Shown one piece after another: positions 43,651-56,001 of a DNA stretch of 64,000 bases (positions within the stretch are counted from its first letter, which is position 1; the number at the start of each line of letters is the position of its first letter). The notes below the pieces were generated by a model that saw only the letters and a program-made list of their open reading frames with translations, made no database searches and was not told the DNA's origin. The translations under genes were made by a program, and so were the position numbers. The DNA comes from Verrucomicrobiota bacterium (lineage in GTDB: Bacteria > Verrucomicrobiota > Verrucomicrobiia > Opitutales > Opitutaceae). The stretch spans positions 1-64,000 of the forward strand of contig JAFEGO010000073.1 in the NCBI GenBank assembly GCA_018239845.1, written 5' to 3'.

Positions 43651-44511
43651 TCAGCAGGTGACGTTCTTACCCTCGGAGCCGAAATTCTTCAGGCGGTTTT
43701 CCTTCGGCTCCTTCGTGACGTCGGCCGGCGCGTAGTGGAACTGCAGCGCGCGGCGGCGCTTCGGCGAGGAGTTGTGCGGCGTGCCGTGCGGGAGCATGCC
43801 GTCGAAGAAGAGCAGGCCACCCGGCTTGAGCGGGGCGGCGACAGACTTCGTGCCCAAAATGGTGTTGTCGCAGATCTGCCAGTCGCGGCGCTGGAAGTGG
43901 AGGATCGGGCCTTCCTTGTGGCGGCCGGGGAGGAGCTGCATGCAGCCGTTGGCCACTGTCGCCTCGTCGAGCGCGATCCACACGCCGACGACCGGCGTGT
44001 TGATAGGGTACTCGAAATAGGCCTTGTCCTGGTGCCACGGTTTTTCGCGGCCGAGGAGCGGCGGCTTGATCAGCGCCATGTCCTGAAACATCCCGGGCTT
44101 GGCCCCGCCCATGAGGCGCTGCACGACATCCATCATCGCCGGGTGGTGCGAGATGGCCTTCAGCCGCGCGTCGAACTCGACGAAGTCGCCGATCTTGCGC
44201 ACGGCGTCCTGGCGCTGGTCGGCGTTGAGGGTGGGGAGGATGTCGCGGGCCTTGCCCTCGAAATAGATATGGGTGAAGTCGGGCCGCTTGCCCATGATCA
44301 GATCCACGAGGCCGTCGATCCCGGCCTGCACCTCGGCGGGCGTGAACGCCTGGCGCACGATCAGGTAGCCCTGTTCATGATAGAAGGCGATTTCCTTGGG
44401 CCCGATGTCGCTGAAGTGCTCGACCCCCTGGCCGATGGCCTCGGGTTGGTAGAGCTCGGGCGCGTGCATGTCGGCCACGACGTCAAAAAGGGGAGCAGCT
44501 TGGGTACTCAT
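43651..44511 (-). CDS. Phytanoyl-CoA dioxygenase family protein
   Basis: The 286-residue Fe(II)/2-oxoglutarate-dependent oxygenase has the facial triad His160-x-Asp162 (KPWHQDKAYF) and distal His242 (GMLPHGTPHN). A likely 2-oxoglutarate-binding Arg lies in KRRRALQFHY. These enzymes hydroxylate lipids, osmolytes or secondary metabolites. The ATG at 44511 starts MSTQAAPLFD; the longer frame would run into the control region. The divergent AraC gene and the dyads between them suggest induction by its substrate, perhaps a sugar or osmolyte, but the substrate is not known. Confidence 0.85.
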   Translation of the reverse strand: MSTQAAPLFDVVADMHAPELYQPEAIGQGVEHFSDIGPKEIAFYHEQGYLIVRQAFTPAEVQAGIDGLVDLIMGKRPDFTHIYFEGKARDILPTLNADQRQDAVRKIGDFVEFDARLKAISHHPAMMDVVQRLMGGAKPGMFQDMALIKPPLLGREKPWHQDKAYFEYPINTPVVGVWIALDEATVANGCMQLLPGRHKEGPILHFQRRDWQICDNTILGTKSVAAPLKPGGLLFFDGMLPHGTPHNSSPKRRRALQFHYAPADVTKEPKENRLKNFGSEGKNVTC

Positions 44512-44539
44512 ATTTAGGGTAGGGCATTGTGCCCTAAAT
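44512..44539. promoter_or_regulatory. Overlapping dyads in the phyH-araC control region
   Basis: ATTTAGGG (44512-44519) pairs with CCCTAAAT (44532-44539), and inside them AGGGCA (44521-44526) pairs with TGCCCT (44530-44535). The site begins immediately upstream of the dioxygenase start and lies 52 bases before the AraC gene start, a typical place for an AraC-type binding site. Confidence 0.55.
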
Positions 44540-44591
44540 GGGGTTGCCGCGCAATGCATCAGCCCGATATCTTTTTGCACTTATCCGCTCC

Positions 44592-45422
44592 ATGGAACTC
44601 CTCGGCCGCCCCTGCCTGGTCCAGCCCAACCCCTCCGGCCGCGTGCGTTGCGAGCCCGGCTGGCACCTCGGGTCCGACTGGGCGCGCGGGCTGAAGGACT
44701 ACGACCTGTGGTTTGTGTGGGCGGGGCGCGGCCGCATGCGGACCGACTCAGGCGAGACCGAGCTCGCCCCCGGCAGCTGCATCTGGATGCGCCCTGGCGG
44801 CCGCTACGAGGCGGAGCAGGACCAGACGGACCGCCTCGGCGTGAACTACATCCATTTCAACCTGCTGCGCCCAGGCGGCCGTTTGCCTTTATCCGACTTC
44901 ACCCCGCCGTTTGAAATCATGCACACGCGGCAGCCAGACTTCGCCGACGCGCTGATGCGACGCGTGATCGAGCTGCACACCGAGCCCGCCTCCAGCGCGG
45001 TGGCGGCGGAGTTGCTCGGCGCATTATTAATGGAGCTCGCGCGCGAACAAGCCAGCGATGCCGCCGGCGGGGAAGCGGCCGGCCTCGACCGACACCACCG
45101 CGAGCTGATCCTGCGCACCGCGGCGCGCATCCGCGAGAGTCCGGCGCACGCCCCTTCGGTCGAGGAGCTCGCGCGCACCGCGGGCTACAGCCCGAGCCAT
45201 TTCTCGCGCGTGTTTTTGAAAGTCACCGGCGTACGGCCGCAGGATTACATTATCAATGCGCGCATCGAGCGCGCGCGCCAGCTGCTCGCGGAATCGGATC
45301 TCACCGTCGGCATGATCGCCGATGCGCTGGGCTTCCAGGACATCTTCTTTTTCTCGCGGCAATTCCGCCAGCGCACGGGCCGCACGCCGACGGAATTTCG
45401 CCGCGGCCGCCGCGACTCATAA
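44592..45422 (+). CDS. AraC-family transcriptional regulator
   Basis: The 276-residue protein has an N-terminal cupin-like sensing domain (MELLGRPCLVQPNP through GSCIWMRPGGRYE). Its C-terminal AraC DNA-binding domain has two helix-turn-helix units: VEELARTAGYSPSHFSRVFLK, and VGMIADALGFQDIFFFSRQF followed by RQRTGRTPTEFRR. The ATG at 44592 was chosen because the open frame upstream lies in the control region. It is divergent from the phytanoyl-CoA dioxygenase gene and most likely controls it. Confidence 0.9.
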   Translation: MELLGRPCLVQPNPSGRVRCEPGWHLGSDWARGLKDYDLWFVWAGRGRMRTDSGETELAPGSCIWMRPGGRYEAEQDQTDRLGVNYIHFNLLRPGGRLPLSDFTPPFEIMHTRQPDFADALMRRVIELHTEPASSAVAAELLGALLMELAREQASDAAGGEAAGLDRHHRELILRTAARIRESPAHAPSVEELARTAGYSPSHFSRVFLKVTGVRPQDYIINARIERARQLLAESDLTVGMIADALGFQDIFFFSRQFRQRTGRTPTEFRRGRRDS

Positions 45423-45523
45423 GATTAGCGGGCGTTATGCCAAAGATTTCCTAAAGTTCATCTTGCTCGCTGGAAATCGCGCCCTATACCTTGCGCGGTT
45501 TTTCGTCTGCTTCATCGTATCGC

Positions 45524-45859
45524 ATGCACATCAAAGCGTATCTCAAACCCTCTTGCGGCTGGTCCAATGGCGTCCGCGCCATTATGCGCAAGTACAGCCT
45601 GCCCTACGAGGACATCGACATCATCAACAACCGCGCCAACTACGCGGAGATGGTCCAGAAGTCCGGTCAGCCCCTCTCGCCTTGCGTTGAAATCGACGGC
45701 GTCATGCTGGCCGATATCTCCGGCGAGGAAGTCGAGAACTACCTGCTCAGCAACGATCTCATCAAGCCCGTCGATCTCGCCGCGGATTCCCCGACGAACG
45801 CCGGCTGCTCCGACGAGGAACACGCCAAAATGGCCACTAAAACTGTCCGATTCTTCTAA
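45524..45859 (+). CDS. Glutaredoxin-like protein with a CGWS active site
   Basis: The 111-residue protein has the glutaredoxin layout: KAYLKPSCGWSNGVRAIM with Cys11 and no second thiol at position 14 (Ser), then SPCVEIDGVML replacing the usual cis-Pro segment, with an extra Cys near it. Monothiol CGFS-type glutaredoxins handle iron-sulfur clusters; CGWS is an uncommon variant. The C-terminus adds another 30 residues with a further Cys. Redox, iron-sulfur or glutathione-related roles are all possible. A strong terminator follows. Confidence 0.8.
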   Translation: MHIKAYLKPSCGWSNGVRAIMRKYSLPYEDIDIINNRANYAEMVQKSGQPLSPCVEIDGVMLADISGEEVENYLLSNDLIKPVDLAADSPTNAGCSDEEHAKMATKTVRFF

Positions 45860-45890
45860 CGCTGAGAGCTCTCCGCATTAAAACGCTCCG

Positions 45891-45926
45891 GGCCGGCTCT
45901 CGCGAATCGCGACCGGCCTTTTTTTT
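45891..45926 (+). terminator. Intrinsic terminator after the glutaredoxin gene
   Basis: GGCCGG (45891-45896) pairs with CCGGCC (45913-45918), with an inner TCGCG/CGCGA stem, then eight T residues at 45919-45926. It lies 31 bases past the stop and ends before the gltB start. Confidence 0.9.
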
Positions 45927-46034
45927 GCCCAATTCCCAGACCCTTCCAGCCGAGGCCTTGACCACCCCGGCACAAAACCAGCTCCCCCCGACCTAACTGA
46001 CCGCACGACTTTGAACGCCAAGCCGACCCTTTCC

Positions 46035-50666
<4,632 letters not shown>

Positions 50667-50686
50667 ACCCGCGCTCCACTCCACAA

Positions 50687-50700
50687 TCTCAGCTCTCAGC
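50687..50700. repeat. Short heptad repeat between gltB and gltD
   Basis: Two consecutive TCTCAGC units (complement GCTGAGA) match the 7-bp unit of the arrays at 26435-26462 and 9732-9766 in inverse orientation. It lies just upstream of the gltD start. Confidence 0.5.
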
Positions 50701-50712
50701 TAAAATCCACCC

Positions 50713-52191
50713 ATGGGCAAACCCACCGGCTTCATCGAATACCTCCGCGAGCTTCCCGTCGACCGCCCGCCGCTTGAGCGCGTGCGCGACTGGAAGGAGT
50801 TCCATCACCACATGGAGCCCAAGAAACTGCGCAACCAGGGCGCGCGCTGCATGGATTGCGGCGTGCCCTTCTGCCACACCGGCAAGCTCATCAGCGGCAT
50901 GGCCAGCGGTTGCCCGATCAACAACCTGATCCCGGAGTGGAACGACCTCGTCTACCGCAACCAGTGGAAGGAGGCCCTCGGCCGCCTGCACAAGACGAAC
51001 AACTTCCCCGAGTTCACCGGCCGCGTGTGCCCCGCTCCGTGCGAAGGCTCCTGCGTCCTCGGCATCAACAATCCGCCCGTCACGATCAAGAACATCGAGG
51101 CCGCCATCACGGATCGCGGCTGGGATGAGGGCTGGGTGCTCCCGTCGGCCCCGAAGGTCCGCACCGGCAAGAAGGTCGCCGTCATCGGCTCCGGCCCCGC
51201 CGGCCTCTCCGCCGCCGCGCAGCTCAACCTCGCCGGCCACACCGTCACCGTCTTCGAGCGCGCCGACCGTCCGGGCGGCCTCCTCATGTATGGCATCCCC
51301 AACATGAAGCTCGATAAGAAGGAAGTCGTCCTGCGCCGCATCAAGCTGATGGAGCAGGAGGGCATCAAGTTCATCTGCAACGCCAACGTCGGCGAAAACG
51401 TCGAGCCCCAGATCTTCCTCAAGGAGTACGACGCCACCGTCATCTGCACCGGCGCCACCCAGCCGCGCGACCTCCCCATCGAGGGCCGCTCGCTCAAGGG
51501 CGTGCACTTCGCGATGGAGTTCCTCACCGCCAATACCAAGGCCGTGCTCGCCGGCGAGACCGCGCCGATCAACGCCGCGGGCAAGGACGTCATCGTCATC
51601 GGCGGTGGCGACACCGGCACCGACTGCGTCGGCACCTCCATGCGCCACGGCTGCAAGAGCATCGTGCAGATCGAGATCCTGCCGAAGCCCCCGATGGAGC
51701 GCACCGCCGACAATCCCTGGCCCGAGTGGCCCAAGGTTTACAAGATGGACTACGGCCAGGAGGAGGCTGCCGCGAAGTTCGGCGCCGACCCCCGCGTGTA
51801 CGTCACCACCGTGAAGAAGTTCGTCGGCGACGCCGCCGGCAACCTCAAGGAACTCGTCACCGTCGAGATCAAGTGGGAGAAGAACGACAAGGGCCAGTTC
51901 GTGCCGAAGGAACAGCCCGGCACGGAAAAGACGCGCCCCGCGCAGCTCGTCCTCCTCGCCATGGGTTTCCTCGGGCCGGAGCAGGCGCTCCTCAAGGAGA
52001 TCAACGTCGAGACCGATCCCCGCAGCAACGTGAAGGCCGACCACGGCAAGTTCACGACGAGCATCCCCGGTGTCTTCGCTGCCGGCGATTGCCGCCGCGG
52101 CCAGAGCCTCGTGGTCTGGGCCATCAACGAAGGCCGCGGCGCCGCCCGCGAGTGCGATCGCTACCTGATGGGCTCGACCGACCTGCCGTAA
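50713..52191 (+). CDS. gltD: Glutamate synthase small subunit GltD
   Basis: The 492-residue NAD(P)H-oxidising subunit passes electrons from NADPH through FAD and 4Fe-4S clusters to GltB. N-terminal cysteine groups CMDCGVPFC and [11 protein letters not shown] bind the clusters. The FAD loop is [16 protein letters not shown], and the second nucleotide loop is [30 protein letters not shown] ends the protein. The ATG at 50713 begins the conserved [10 protein letters not shown]. The operon gltB-gltD is closed by the following terminator. Confidence 0.97.
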   Translation: MGKPTGFIEYLRELPVDRPPLERVRDWKEFHHHMEPKKLRNQGARCMDCGVPFCHTGKLISGMASGCPINNLIPEWNDLVYRNQWKEALGRLHKTNNFPEFTGRVCPAPCEGSCVLGINNPPVTIKNIEAAITDRGWDEGWVLPSAPKVRTGKKVAVIGSGPAGLSAAAQLNLAGHTVTVFERADRPGGLLMYGIPNMKLDKKEVVLRRIKLMEQEGIKFICNANVGENVEPQIFLKEYDATVICTGATQPRDLPIEGRSLKGVHFAMEFLTANTKAVLAGETAPINAAGKDVIVIGGGDTGTDCVGTSMRHGCKSIVQIEILPKPPMERTADNPWPEWPKVYKMDYGQEEAAAKFGADPRVYVTTVKKFVGDAAGNLKELVTVEIKWEKNDKGQFVPKEQPGTEKTRPAQLVLLAMGFLGPEQALLKEINVETDPRSNVKADHGKFTTSIPGVFAAGDCRRGQSLVVWAINEGRGAARECDRYLMGSTDLP

Positions 52192-52214
52192 TTCGCCGAG
52201 AGCTCATTTCACTT

Positions 52215-52246
52215 AGAGGCGGGTCTCTGACCCGCCTCTTTTTTTC
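52215..52246 (+). terminator. Intrinsic terminator after gltD
   Basis: AGAGGCGGGTC (52215-52225) and GACCCGCCTCT (52229-52239) form an 11-bp perfect stem around TCT, followed by T residues to about 52245. It is 24 bases past the gltD stop. Confidence 0.93.
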
Positions 52247-52272
52247 GCTCACCGATCTCCGATTATATTTCA

Positions 52273-52336
52273 GATTCGTGCGCCATTCGTGGAATTCGTG
52301 TAAAAAGATCGGGCATCCGACACGAATTGCACGAAT
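52273..52336. repeat. Inverted repeat, CACGAAT family, one arm truncated
   Basis: The left arm 52273-52301 has three TTCGTG units. The right arm starts at 52320 with ACACGAATTGCACGAAT and breaks off after AGATCA at 52342. In the related copy at 33403, the same arm continues GATCACGAATT, so the third unit is cut. The bases TCA at 52340-52342 are the stop codon of the adjacent minus-strand gene. Confidence 0.85.
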
Positions 52337-52339
52337 AGA

Positions 52340-53779
52340 TCAGGGTGCGTCCGCCTCGGGTACGAGCCGGATGACGGCACCGGGCCGGCCGACGCGTTCG
52401 AGCGCAATGTAGATCAGGCCGTCGGGGCCGGTCTTGATATCGCGGATGCGGCCGATGTTCTTGAAGAGAATTTCCTCGTGGGTCACTTGGTCGTTATCGA
52501 TCACGAAGCGGTAGAGGGTCTGCTCAGCGAGGGAGCCGAGGAAGAGGTTGTTTTTCCACTGCGGGAAACGGTCGCCGGTGTAGAATTCGATTTCGCTCGT
52601 GGCAATCGAGGGCGTCCAGTGCTTCACCGGGGGCTCCATGCCGGGGGCTTCCGTCTTATCCGAGATGGGTGTACCATCGTAGTTGATACCGTAAGTCACC
52701 AAGGGCCATCCGTAGTTTGCGCCGCGCTTGATCACATTGAGCTCGTCGCCACCGCGCGGGCCGTGCTCGCTTTCCCAGAGGTGGCCGGTGCGTGGATCGA
52801 CGGCGAGGCCCTGGGGATTGCGCACGCCGCGGGCCCAGATCGAGGGCCATGCGCCGGGTTGGTCGACGAAGGGATTGTCGGGCGGTATTCTGCCGTCGCG
52901 GAAGACCCGGTGGATCTTACCCATCGGCACGGTCAAATCCTGCGCGTGCAGGCTGACATCCGTCTCCATGCCACGCACGCCGACGGAGAAGAAGAGATAG
53001 TCGCCCTGAAACACGAGGCGGCTGCCGAAGAGCACGTAACTCTTCTGATACTGCTCACGGGGCAGCGCGAAGATGGTCTGCTGGTCCACCAGTGCGTTGC
53101 CGCGCAGACGCGCGCGGATGAGCTTTGTCATCGCCGTGCCTTCCTCGTCGCCGGGATCGCTAAATGAAAGGTACACCCACGGATCGCGCGCAAAATCCGG
53201 ATCGGCCACCACCGACATCAGGCCCGCTTCGTCGCGCACCGCCACCTTGGGCACGCCGGTGATGGGCTCGGGCTTAAGCTTACCGTTTTCGATGAGGCGC
53301 AGGCGGCCTTCGCGCTCGGTGACGAGGATACCGCCGTCGGGGAGAAACGAAATCGACCACGGTACAAGGAGCCCTTCCGCCACTGCCTCGATGCGGTAGG
53401 CGTGCTCCTCGCTGTGCTGCGTGCCGGTGGGCAGGGGATGCGAAGCCTGCAGGTGAGGATCGACCGCGCGGGTCGCCGCCTCGTGCAGGTAAGCGACCAT
53501 ACCGCGAAGCTCCGCCTCACTGAAGGTCTTGGCAAAGGCCGGCATGCCGTTCGACGGATACCCGTCGCGAATCCCACGCAACATCGCCTCGTCATCACGG
53601 CCGTGTTTCAACTGGTCCGTCCGCAGGCTGGGCGCCTTGGCCCCTTCGAGCTGAGCGCCGTGGCAGTTCGCGCAGAGCTGTGCGTAGAGGGCGCCGGCGT
53701 CGCGGCCGGGCTTCACCGGCTCTGCGGCATACGCTCCGACGCCGGCCGCCAGCATAAGACAAAAGGAAGTGCGCAACAT
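52340..53779 (-). CDS. Cytochrome c plus PQQ-dependent sugar dehydrogenase (exported)
   Basis: The 479-residue (from the ATG at 53779) exported protein has a signal peptide (MLRTSFCLMLAAGVGAYAA). A cytochrome c domain carries Cys36-A-N-Cys39-His40 and a likely Met79 ligand (NGMPAF). It is followed by a glucose/sorbosone dehydrogenase beta-propeller (SFLPDGGILVTEREGRLRLI; RNPQGLAVDPRTGHLWESEHGPRGGDE). It would oxidise sugars in the periplasm and pass electrons through haem to the respiratory chain; the sugar is not known. The stop codon lies at the broken end of the CACGAAT repeat. It is divergent from opgG. Confidence 0.88.
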   Translation of the reverse strand: MLRTSFCLMLAAGVGAYAAEPVKPGRDAGALYAQLCANCHGAQLEGAKAPSLRTDQLKHGRDDEAMLRGIRDGYPSNGMPAFAKTFSEAELRGMVAYLHEAATRAVDPHLQASHPLPTGTQHSEEHAYRIEAVAEGLLVPWSISFLPDGGILVTEREGRLRLIENGKLKPEPITGVPKVAVRDEAGLMSVVADPDFARDPWVYLSFSDPGDEEGTAMTKLIRARLRGNALVDQQTIFALPREQYQKSYVLFGSRLVFQGDYLFFSVGVRGMETDVSLHAQDLTVPMGKIHRVFRDGRIPPDNPFVDQPGAWPSIWARGVRNPQGLAVDPRTGHLWESEHGPRGGDELNVIKRGANYGWPLVTYGINYDGTPISDKTEAPGMEPPVKHWTPSIATSEIEFYTGDRFPQWKNNLFLGSLAEQTLYRFVIDNDQVTHEEILFKNIGRIRDIKTGPDGLIYIALERVGRPGAVIRLVPEADAP

Positions 53780-53915
53780 GGTCGGACCGGTGGCCAATGA
53801 CGTCACGGACCGAGCATCGCCTGCGGCGTTCCCGGATGAATCGCGTTTTTTTTCGAGGATTTTTGTCCCGGCAAGCGGGCACCGTATGGCCCCGGAGTTG
53901 TCCATCGCGCCCGTG

Positions 53916-55427
53916 ATGATCAGATGGCTGTTGTTATTGGGGGCGGGGATCGGGGTGGTGCGCGCGGAAGTGGAGCGCGTGGAGATCAACCATGCCTATG
54001 TGCAGGGCGTGGCCGAAAAACTCGCGGCCTCGCCCTACAAGTCACGCCAGCCGGAGCAACCGGAGTTCCTGAAGTCGATGACCTACGACAACTACCAGCG
54101 CATCCGGTTCATCCCGGAAAAATCCCTCTGGCGCACGGACAACCTGCCGTTCCAGGCGCAGTTCTTCCATCTCGGCTACGTCCATCTCACGCCGGTCGCC
54201 ATTAACGAATACTCCGACGCCTACGTGCAGCGGGTGCCGTTCGTGCGGACCTTTTTCGATTACCAAGACCTGAAGAATATCCCGCTGCGCCTGCCGCCCT
54301 CGCTGGAGTATGCCGGCGTCCGGTTCGTGTACCCGCTCAACCACCCCGACAGCTGGGACGAAATCGTGGCCTTCCTCGGCGCGAGTTATTTCCGCGGGCT
54401 GGGGCGCGACCAACGCTACGGTCTTTCCGCGCGTGGGCTCGCGATCAACTCCGGCGGGCCCGGCACGGAGGAGTTTCCCTCCTTCGTGGAATTCTGGATC
54501 GGCAAGCCCGCCGCCGACGCCAAGTCCCTCACCGTGCACGCGCTCCTCGACAGCCCGAGCGTGACCGGGGCCTACACCTTCGTGATCACGCCCGGCGTCG
54601 ATACCAAGATGGACGTGCAGGCCACGCTCTTCTTCCGCGAACGCGTGGAGAACCTCGGGCTGGCACCCGTCACCAGCATGTTCTGGTTCGGGGAAAACAG
54701 CGCCGACCGTTTCGGCGACTTCCGCCCCGAGGTGCACGACTCCGACGGCCTGCTCGTCGCCCCCGACAAGGAGAGCCGCCTGTGGCGTCCGCTGGTCAAC
54801 CGCCGCGGCGTACACCATGAAACCTTCGACGCCCCCGCGCCCCAAGGCTACGGCCTGCTGCAGCGCGACCGCGATTTCCGCAGCTACGAGGACACGGAGG
54901 CCCGCTACGAAAAGCGCCCCGGTCTCTGGGTGGAGCCCATCGGACCCTGGCCCGCCGGCGGCGTGCGCCTCGTGGAGTTGTCCACCGGGAATGAATACAG
55001 CGACAACATCGTGGCCTTCTGGTCGCCCAAGGAACAACCCGCCGCGCACACCAAGCTCGATTTCTCCTACCGCCTCCATTGGAGCAATGCGCCGGTCTTC
55101 GGCGGTCCGCCGGGCTGGGTGAAGGCCACGCGCCAGACCGTGCACGTGGACCGCAACCACCCGGAGCGCAGCCGGTTCGTCGTGGATTTCGACTCGGCCA
55201 GCCTGCGTACCGTGCCCGCCAGCGCCGCCATGAGCGCCGAGATCACCCTGCCGCCCGGCGTCACCGTCACCGACCAGCAGGTCTTCCGCAACGAGGTGGA
55301 CGGCTCGTGGCGCCTTGCGCTGGTGGTGGATGCGCCGCCCGGGACACCGCCGGTGGAATTGCGCGCGCGTCTTTTGCTCGAGAAGAAACCCGTCACGGAA
55401 ACCTGGGTCGGTTTATGGGAACGATGA
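53916..55427 (+). CDS. opgG: Periplasmic glucan biosynthesis protein OpgG/MdoG family
   Basis: The 503-residue exported protein has a short signal peptide (MIRWLLLLGAGIGVVRA). The OpgG beta-sandwich follows, with YDNYQRIRFIPEKSLW, YAGVRFVYPLNHPDSWDEIVAFLGASYFR, YGLSARGLAINS and SMFWFGEN. OpgG works in the periplasm to branch or release the osmoregulated beta-glucan made by OpgH. The ATG at 53916 directly precedes the hydrophobic core. The stop overlaps the next gene's start (ATGA), and opgH is two genes on. Confidence 0.9.
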   Translation: MIRWLLLLGAGIGVVRAEVERVEINHAYVQGVAEKLAASPYKSRQPEQPEFLKSMTYDNYQRIRFIPEKSLWRTDNLPFQAQFFHLGYVHLTPVAINEYSDAYVQRVPFVRTFFDYQDLKNIPLRLPPSLEYAGVRFVYPLNHPDSWDEIVAFLGASYFRGLGRDQRYGLSARGLAINSGGPGTEEFPSFVEFWIGKPAADAKSLTVHALLDSPSVTGAYTFVITPGVDTKMDVQATLFFRERVENLGLAPVTSMFWFGENSADRFGDFRPEVHDSDGLLVAPDKESRLWRPLVNRRGVHHETFDAPAPQGYGLLQRDRDFRSYEDTEARYEKRPGLWVEPIGPWPAGGVRLVELSTGNEYSDNIVAFWSPKEQPAAHTKLDFSYRLHWSNAPVFGGPPGWVKATRQTVHVDRNHPERSRFVVDFDSASLRTVPASAAMSAEITLPPGVTVTDQQVFRNEVDGSWRLALVVDAPPGTPPVELRARLLLEKKPVTETWVGLWER

Positions 55428-55990
55428 GCGCAACCCTCCACCAACCCGATCCCACCCTCTGGCACGACGCCTACAAGCGCGTGGAAGACCACCTGCTGGC
55501 CTATCGTGTGACCAACCGTGCGCTGCTGACCCAGCTCGGCCAGCGCATCATCGAGCACGCGGCCGCCCGCCATGAACTCGAGCCGCACCGTTCGCCCGTC
55601 GAACTCGCGGGCGAGGAGGTCGAGCGGCTGATCGCCGAGTGGATCGACCGGCTGATCGGCCCCTCCGACGAGACACCCGCGCGGCGTTTCGCGCGTGGCC
55701 GCGCTGCCATCCATCTCGCCAATCTTCCCGAGCTGTGGCCCTCCGCCTTTCTCGATGTGCGCGACCCGCCGCCGGGCCTCCTGCAGGACCTCCGGTCCAC
55801 GTACCTCGAGGCCGGGCCGGACCTGGAGTTTTCCAATATGGTGCCGCGTCCGCTCGACTATGGTCCGATCTCGGAGACCGCCGGCAGGACCTGGCGCACC
55901 TTCTCCAAGCTGCCGGTCCTCGGCGGCGTCATGATCTGGATGCTCTTCGTGAGCATGCTCAGCACCGCCTTCTATCTCACCCGCTTCTGA
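55424..55990 (+). CDS. Unnamed gene between opgG and opgH: membrane-anchored protein
   Basis: The 188-residue protein is helical and charged, with a single C-terminal membrane helix (LGGVMIWMLFVSMLSTAFYL), so the body probably faces the cytoplasm with its tail in the inner membrane. Its start overlaps the opgG stop in ATGA, and opgH begins within about 12-42 bases of its stop, so the three genes appear to be translated together. No family is recognised. The context suggests a helper of OpgH-driven glucan synthesis or of its coupling to osmolarity. An ATG nine bases upstream (55415) is an alternative start. Confidence 0.8.
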   Translation: MSATLHQPDPTLWHDAYKRVEDHLLAYRVTNRALLTQLGQRIIEHAAARHELEPHRSPVELAGEEVERLIAEWIDRLIGPSDETPARRFARGRAAIHLANLPELWPSAFLDVRDPPPGLLQDLRSTYLEAGPDLEFSNMVPRPLDYGPISETAGRTWRTFSKLPVLGGVMIWMLFVSMLSTAFYLTRF

Positions 55991-56001
55991 GTGCCGCCGC
56001 C

